Below are positions 59,930 through 64,000 of a stretch of DNA of 64,000 bases, in pieces. The notes beneath the pieces are model-generated. The model did not search any database. It was not told the origin of the DNA and worked only from the letters and a program-made list of their open reading frames with translations. Position numbers and translations under genes: made by a program. Source of the stretch: Nocardioides marmoribigeumensis (GTDB taxonomy: Bacteria; Actinomycetota; Actinomycetes; Propionibacteriales; Nocardioidaceae); the NCBI RefSeq assembly GCF_031458325.1, contig NZ_JAVDYG010000001.1, positions 186,001-250,000 of the forward strand. The letters run 5' to 3'. Every line of letters starts with the position of its first letter. Position 1 is the stretch's first letter.

Positions 59930-60681
59930 GCTTCTGTCTCCTCCGCCCAGAGCGCCGCGCCGACGATGCCGGCGCGGTTGCGCAGGGCAGCGGCGACGAT
60001 CGGGGTCCTGACGTCGATGAGCGGGATGAACTTGTCGCCGTCCTTGCTGACCCCGCCGCCGATGACGAACAGCTCGGGCGAGAACAGCTTCTCCAGCGTG
60101 CGGTAGTAGACCGTGAGCCGCTCGGCCCAGTCGGGGTAGGACAGGTCCTCCTTGCTCCGGATCGAGCTGGCCGCCCAGCGCTCGACGTCGGGATGGCCCT
60201 CGACGTCGAGGTGGCCGAGCTCGGAGTTGGGCACGAGCTGCCCGTCCATCACCAGGGCCGACCCGATGCCGGTGCCGAGGGTGGTGACGATGACCAGGCC
60301 GTCCTGTCCCTTGGCCGCGCCGTAGCGCACCTCGGCGAGCCCCGCGGCGTCGGCGTCGTTGACCACGTGGACCTCACGGTCGAGCACCTCGGTGAACAGG
60401 CCGTCGGCGTCGAAGTCGATCCACGACTTGTCGATGTTGGCCGCCGAGTGGACCACGCCGTGCCGGACCACGCCGGGGACGGTGACCCCGACCGCGTCGT
60501 CGGCGTCCTGCTGCGGGTAGTGGTCGATCAGCTCCTTGAACACCTCGGCGACCGCCCGCGGGGTCGCCGGCTGCGGGGTGTCGATCCGCACCCGGTCGGC
60601 GGCGAAGTCACCGCGCTCGAGGTCCACCGGCGCTCCCTTGATGCCGGAGCCGCCGAAGTCGATGCCGAAGCTGTGGGTCAT
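59926..60681 (-). CDS. ppgK: Polyphosphate glucokinase
   Basis: A 251-residue ROK-fold sugar kinase. Phosphate-binding motif [16 protein letters not shown] at the N-terminus, [11 protein letters not shown] (catalytic base region), [10 protein letters not shown] and the glycine-rich ...[16 protein letters not shown]. Family members use polyphosphate (and ATP) to phosphorylate glucose, a hallmark of actinobacteria. It shares an overlapping junction with the SDR gene after it. Strong recognition. Confidence 0.92.
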   Translation of the reverse strand: MTHSFGIDFGGSGIKGAPVDLERGDFAADRVRIDTPQPATPRAVAEVFKELIDHYPQQDADDAVGVTVPGVVRHGVVHSAANIDKSWIDFDADGLFTEVLDREVHVVNDADAAGLAEVRYGAAKGQDGLVIVTTLGTGIGSALVMDGQLVPNSELGHLDVEGHPDVERWAASSIRSKEDLSYPDWAERLTVYYRTLEKLFSPELFVIGGGVSKDGDKFIPLIDVRTPIVAAALRNRAGIVGAALWAEETEA

Positions 60682-60736
60682 GCCCCTATCCCACCACTAC
60701 TCGCGCACCGGCCGCAGCCGGTGCCAGAGTGCTGCT

Positions 60737-61681
60737 GTGGACCTGAGGTTCCCTGACGCCGCTCCGGGCGCCGCGCTCTACGAGAGCGTGTACGCCGTGC
60801 TGTCGCCTCCCGAGGGCGACCGCGCCCTGTGGGTGCGCACGACGGTGAGGAAGCTCCCGGACGAGGAGCCCACCGGCGCCGTGTGGGTCACGTGGACCTC
60901 CCCGGACGGTGTCCGCGCGGCCAAGGTCGGGGCGCTGCCGGTCCAGCCCGGCGGCCACGGGATCGACGTCGAGGACGCCACCCAGGGACCGAGCGGCAGC
61001 AGCGGGCGCGTCGACCTCCCCTCGCTCGCCGCCAGGTGGGACCTGCGGTTCACCTCCGACGAGACGCTGATGCGGCACCTCCGCCCGTCCTGGCTGTACG
61101 GCGCCCCGCTGCCGCGGACCAAGTCGACCTCGCCGCTGCCCGACCTCCGGGTGGAGGGGACCCTGGAGGTGGACGGCGAGCCGGTCGACCTCACCGGCTG
61201 GACCGGGATGCTCGGCCACAACTGGGGCACCGAGCACGCCGCCCGCTGGATCTGGCTGCGCGCGGCCGGCCTCGGCGACGACGGGCGCGGCTGGCTCGAC
61301 GCCGTCCTCGCCCGGGTGCGGGTGGGGCCGGTCCTGACCCCGTGGACCGGCTTCGGCACCCTCTCGCTCGACGGGCACCGGCACGCGCTCGGCGGCCTCG
61401 GCAGCCGGCGCACCGACGTCGTCCTGCGCCCCGACGGCGCCGACGTCACGCTCGCCGGCCACGGGGTGCGCCTCACCGCCGCGGCGGGTGTCGACCTGCG
61501 CCGCACCGTGGGCTGGAGGTACGCCGACCCGGGCGGCGGTGGTCACGAGGTGGCCAACTGCTCGGTCGCCACGGTGAGCCTCGACCTGGGCGGCCGCACC
61601 CTCACCGCCCGGTCGGGGGTGCTGGAGGTCGGGGGCGACGAGATCGCCTTCGACGTGGCCCTGCAGCCCTTCGCGGACTGA
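60737..61681 (+). CDS. Uncharacterised AttH/lipocalin-like domain protein
   Basis: A 314-residue protein beginning GTG, MDLRFPDAAPGAALYESVYA (as read). The segment GMLGHNWGTEHAARWIWLRA resembles the conserved patch of AttH/tocopherol-cyclase/CrtC-like two-domain beta barrels, which bind lipophilic molecules. No signal peptide. Function unknown. It is divergent from the ppgK gene with 55 bases between, and convergent with the MarR gene (8 bases between stops). Confidence 0.65.
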   Translation: MDLRFPDAAPGAALYESVYAVLSPPEGDRALWVRTTVRKLPDEEPTGAVWVTWTSPDGVRAAKVGALPVQPGGHGIDVEDATQGPSGSSGRVDLPSLAARWDLRFTSDETLMRHLRPSWLYGAPLPRTKSTSPLPDLRVEGTLEVDGEPVDLTGWTGMLGHNWGTEHAARWIWLRAAGLGDDGRGWLDAVLARVRVGPVLTPWTGFGTLSLDGHRHALGGLGSRRTDVVLRPDGADVTLAGHGVRLTAAAGVDLRRTVGWRYADPGGGGHEVANCSVATVSLDLGGRTLTARSGVLEVGGDEIAFDVALQPFAD

Positions 61682-61689
61682 GCCCGGAC

Positions 61690-62148
61690 TCACCAGGGGT
61701 CGCGCGCCCACGGCGCCTCGTCGAGGTCGCGCGCGGCCTGGTTGAACGCCTCGAGCGCCTCGACCAGGGCAGCGGCCCGGGCGGGCGGCACCGGGCCGAG
61801 CAACCGGCGTACGTCGTCGCGCCGGCGCTGCATCACCGTCTCGACCACGTCCTGACCCTCCGCGGTGAGCCCGACGACCACGACGCGGGCGTCGGAGTCC
61901 AGCCGCTGACGGGAGACCAGGCCGTGGCGTTCGAGCCGGTCGACCTGCCGGCTGGCGTTGGACTGGTTGACGCCGAGGTGCTCGGCGAGGTCACCGATGC
62001 TGAGGCCGCCCTCGGCGACGAGCACGAGCACGCGGAACTGCACGACCGTCAGGTCGACGGGCGCGGACGACACGGAGTGGACGGCCACCGCCACCAGGGC
62101 TCGGCTCGCAGTGACGAAGGCGTCGACCAGGGCGTCGTCGCTGACCAT
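61690..62148 (-). CDS. MarR-family transcriptional regulator
   Basis: A 152-residue regulator with a winged helix: DLTVVQFRVLVLVAEGGLSI, GDLAEHLGVNQSNASRQVDR (recognition helix) and RLDSDARVVVVGLTAEG (wing). Dimerisation helices lie at both ends. It is divergent from the zinc-type dehydrogenase gene at 62205 and likely regulates it; the 56-base intergenic region contains the CATGTTCTC/GGTAGTTC stretch, but no clear operator palindrome. Confidence 0.88.
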   Translation of the reverse strand: MVSDDALVDAFVTASRALVAVAVHSVSSAPVDLTVVQFRVLVLVAEGGLSIGDLAEHLGVNQSNASRQVDRLERHGLVSRQRLDSDARVVVVGLTAEGQDVVETVMQRRRDDVRRLLGPVPPARAAALVEALEAFNQAARDLDEAPWARDPW

Positions 62149-62204
62149 CCGCGAACTCTATGCGCAGCCGCATGTTCTCTCCACCTTCCGGGTAGTTCAC
62201 GACC

Positions 62205-63269
62205 ATGCGCGCCCTGACGGTCCGTCCGAAGAGTGCCGGCACCATCCGCGTGGAGGACGTCCCCGACCCGGTGGGCGACGGCGAGGTCGTCGTGCACGGC
62301 CTGGCCGTCGGGGTCTGCGGGACCGACCAGGAGATCGTGCGCGGCGACTACGGCTGGTCGCCCCCGGGCCGCGACCGGCTCGTGCTCGGGCACGAGTCCC
62401 TCGGGCGCGTCGAGAGCGCCCCGCCCGACAGCTCCTTCTCGCCGGGTGACCTGGTCGTCGGGGTCGTGCGCCGACCCGACCCCGTCCCGTGCGGCGCCTG
62501 CGCGCGCGGCGAGTGGGACATGTGCCGCAACGGGGAGTACGTCGAGCGCGGGATCAAGCAGGTCGACGGCTACGCCAGCGAGACCTGGACCGTGCCGGAG
62601 GAGTTCCTCGTCGCGGTCGACCCCGGCCTGGGGTTGCTCGGCGTCCTGACCGAGCCCACCAGCGTCGTCGCCAAGGCGTGGGAGCAGGTCGACCGGGTCG
62701 GCGGCCGCGCCTGGTTCGAGCCCGAGCGGGTGCTGGTCACCGGCGCCGGGCCGATCGGCCTGCTCGCCGCGATGATCGGCGTCCAGCGCGGGCTCGACGT
62801 CCACGTCCTCGACCGGGTGACCGACGGCGTCAAGCCGGAGATCGTGCGCGACCTCGGGGCGACCTACCACCACGGCAGCGTCGCCGACGTCGCGGCGCAG
62901 GCGCGTCCCGACGTGGTGATCGAGGCGACCGGCGCCGGCCGGCTGGTCCTCGACGCGATGGACGGCACGGGCTCCTACGGGATCGTCTGCCTGACCGGCG
63001 TCTCCCCCACCGGCCACACCCTCCGGCTCGACGCCGGCGGGCTCAACCGCGAGCTGGTGCTGGAGAACGACGCCGTCGTCGGCTCGGTCAACGCCAACCT
63101 GCGGCACTACCGGGCCGCGGCCGACGCGCTCGCCGCCGCCGACCGGTCGTGGCTGCGACGGTTGGTCACCACCGTCCTCCCGCTCGACCGGGCGACGAGC
63201 GCGTTCGACGAACCACCCCAGGACGACGTCAAGGTCGTCATCGCCCTCGACGAGGAGATCACTGCATGA
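62205..63269 (+). CDS. Zinc-type medium-chain dehydrogenase, glucose-1-dehydrogenase-like
   Basis: A 354-residue medium-chain dehydrogenase. Catalytic zinc ligands at AVGVCGTDQEI (Cys) and LVLGHESLG (His-Glu). The structural-zinc lobe reads VPCGACARGEWDMCRNGEY and shows only three Cys. The NAD(P) motif is GAGPIGLLAA. Closest by motif to archaeal-type glucose 1-dehydrogenase. Its TGA overlaps the ATG of the molybdopterin oxidoreductase (ATGA), so the two are one operon, which is odd for a sugar dehydrogenase and hints that the substrate could be different. Confidence 0.82.
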   Translation: MRALTVRPKSAGTIRVEDVPDPVGDGEVVVHGLAVGVCGTDQEIVRGDYGWSPPGRDRLVLGHESLGRVESAPPDSSFSPGDLVVGVVRRPDPVPCGACARGEWDMCRNGEYVERGIKQVDGYASETWTVPEEFLVAVDPGLGLLGVLTEPTSVVAKAWEQVDRVGGRAWFEPERVLVTGAGPIGLLAAMIGVQRGLDVHVLDRVTDGVKPEIVRDLGATYHHGSVADVAAQARPDVVIEATGAGRLVLDAMDGTGSYGIVCLTGVSPTGHTLRLDAGGLNRELVLENDAVVGSVNANLRHYRAAADALAAADRSWLRRLVTTVLPLDRATSAFDEPPQDDVKVVIALDEEITA

Positions 63270-64000
63270 CCCAGGACCGGATCGACGACGTGTGGGGCGA
63301 GCGCACGCCCCACGCCCGCGGGACCGAGTGGCCCACGCGCGTCGACCTCCACCTGCACGACGGGGTGCGCGAGGAGGAGGTCGAGCGGTGGGTGCAGTCG
63401 GCCTGCCTGCTGTGCAGCAACGGCTGCGGCGTCGACATCGCGGTGAAGGACGGCCGGATGGTCGGCGTCCGCGGGCGCGCCACCGACCGGGTCAACCACG
63501 GCCGGCTCGGGCCCAAGGGCCTCTACGGCAGCACCCCCTGGGCCTCCTCCCCCGACCGGCTCACCCGCCCCCTGGTCCGCGAGGACGGCAGGCTGGTCGA
63601 GACCGACTGGGAGACCGCGATGGGCCGCATCGTCGCGGAGTCCACGCGCCTGCTCGAGGAGAAGGGCCCGCTGAGCCACGGCTTCTACACCAGCGGGCAG
63701 CTCTTCCTGGAGGAGTACTACGTCCAGGCCGTCGTCGGGAAGGCCGGCGTCGGCACCCCCCACATGGACGGCAACACCCGGCTGTGCACGGCCACGGCCG
63801 CGGCCGCGTTCAAGGAGTCGTTCGGCACCGACGGGCAGCCCGGCGCCTACGACGACATCGAGCACTGCGACGCGGTCTTCCTCTACGGCCACAACATGGC
63901 CGAGACCCAGACCGTCCTGTGGGCGCGCATCCTCGACCGCACGCGCGGCGAGGACCCCCCGAAGGTCGTGTGCGTCGACCCGCGCCGCACCGCGGTCGCC
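63266..64000 (+). CDS. Molybdopterin-dependent oxidoreductase, N-terminal part (runs off window)
   Basis: The first 245 codons of a large oxidoreductase of the formate dehydrogenase/nitrate reductase class. N-terminal extension of about 45 residues, then CLLCSNGCGVD (C47, C50, C54) for a [4Fe-4S] cluster, and a later segment GRLGPKGLYG where family members often read CxKG; here Gly replaces the fourth Cys (near residue 82). Continuing: SHGFYTSGQLFLEEYYVQ, TRLCTATAAAAFKESF and CDAVFLYGHNMAETQ, typical of the large molybdopterin domain. The C-terminal part lies beyond 64000. Starts in a 4-base overlap with the dehydrogenase gene. Confidence 0.85.
   Translation, partial: MTQDRIDDVWGERTPHARGTEWPTRVDLHLHDGVREEEVERWVQSACLLCSNGCGVDIAVKDGRMVGVRGRATDRVNHGRLGPKGLYGSTPWASSPDRLTRPLVREDGRLVETDWETAMGRIVAESTRLLEEKGPLSHGFYTSGQLFLEEYYVQAVVGKAGVGTPHMDGNTRLCTATAAAAFKESFGTDGQPGAYDDIEHCDAVFLYGHNMAETQTVLWARILDRTRGEDPPKVVCVDPRRTAVA

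Overview
The window is about 72% GC by eye, gene-dense and rich in GTG starts and 1-4 base stop/start overlaps. It carries the mycobacterial-type SOS box (TCGAAC-N4-GTTCGA) and the actinobacterial ImuA'/ImuB/DnaE2 mutagenesis genes, a polyphosphate glucokinase and a DUF222/HNH (13E12-type) protein. Together these indicate a chromosomal segment of a high-GC actinobacterium. The style resembles Nocardioidaceae (Nocardioides-like), but that assignment is inference; no rRNA, tRNA or taxonomic marker is present.

Region 1 (1-13510) is one tightly coupled plus-strand operon of 13 genes, probably starting before position 1. Six products correspond by family to the enzymes that build and finish the azoxy antibiotic valanimycin: a ferritin-like diiron protein (VlmB type), a diacylglycerol-kinase fold kinase (VlmJ type), an MmgE/PrpD protein (VlmK type), an acyl-CoA-dehydrogenase-fold flavoprotein (possible VlmH-type amine N-hydroxylase), a small integral membrane protein (possible VlmO type) and a DUF2156/MprF-like aminoacyl-tRNA transferase (VlmA type). 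They sit among a fatty acid desaturase, a fatty-acyl reductase, a class III aminotransferase, an O-methyltransferase, two SRPBCC proteins and an MMPL exporter. My reading is a lipid-derived azoxy (N-N bonded) natural product cluster: acyl chain to aldehyde to amine to hydroxylamine, serylation from Ser-tRNA, N-N bond formation and oxidation to azoxy, then phosphorylation/elimination, methylation and export.

Region 2 (13.5-20.6 kb) is the SOS mutasome: imuA', imuB and dnaE2. It is split by an inverted secreted-protein gene. The SOS promoter occurs twice; the second copy drives a 28-codon ORF resembling the ImuA' N-terminus and coupled to imuB.

Region 3 (20.6-36.1 kb) holds ordinary chromosomal genes: a DevS/DevR-like two-component pair beside a flavin split-barrel protein, a very large secreted repeat protein, a FetB-like permease, a CPBP protease, a second NarL-type two-component pair, a CoxG-like protein, a proline-iminopeptidase-like hydrolase, and an RCK_C/ion transporter pair.

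Region 4 (36.1-41.3 kb) is a decayed mobile island. Two near-identical 250-bp inverted repeats bound an integrase remnant, an IS3-family element with a twice-frameshifted transposase, and a cassette-like row of tiny membrane-protein genes punctuated by a 27/28-bp palindromic repeat. A DUF222/HNH gene abuts it.

Region 5 (41.3-64 kb) returns to chromosomal content: a metallo-beta-lactamase-fold hydrolase divergent from a broken MocR regulator, a fused SecDF behind a third two-component pair, a MerR-regulated ABC exporter, NhaA, an acyl-CoA carboxylase subunit, a second ABC-2 exporter, an ECF sigma remnant, a DsbA-family protein, polyphosphate glucokinase, a MarR regulator, a glucose-dehydrogenase-like enzyme, and a molybdopterin oxidoreductase running off the end. 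No rRNA, tRNA, CRISPR array or replication origin was seen. The first 87 bases hold no gene I can call.
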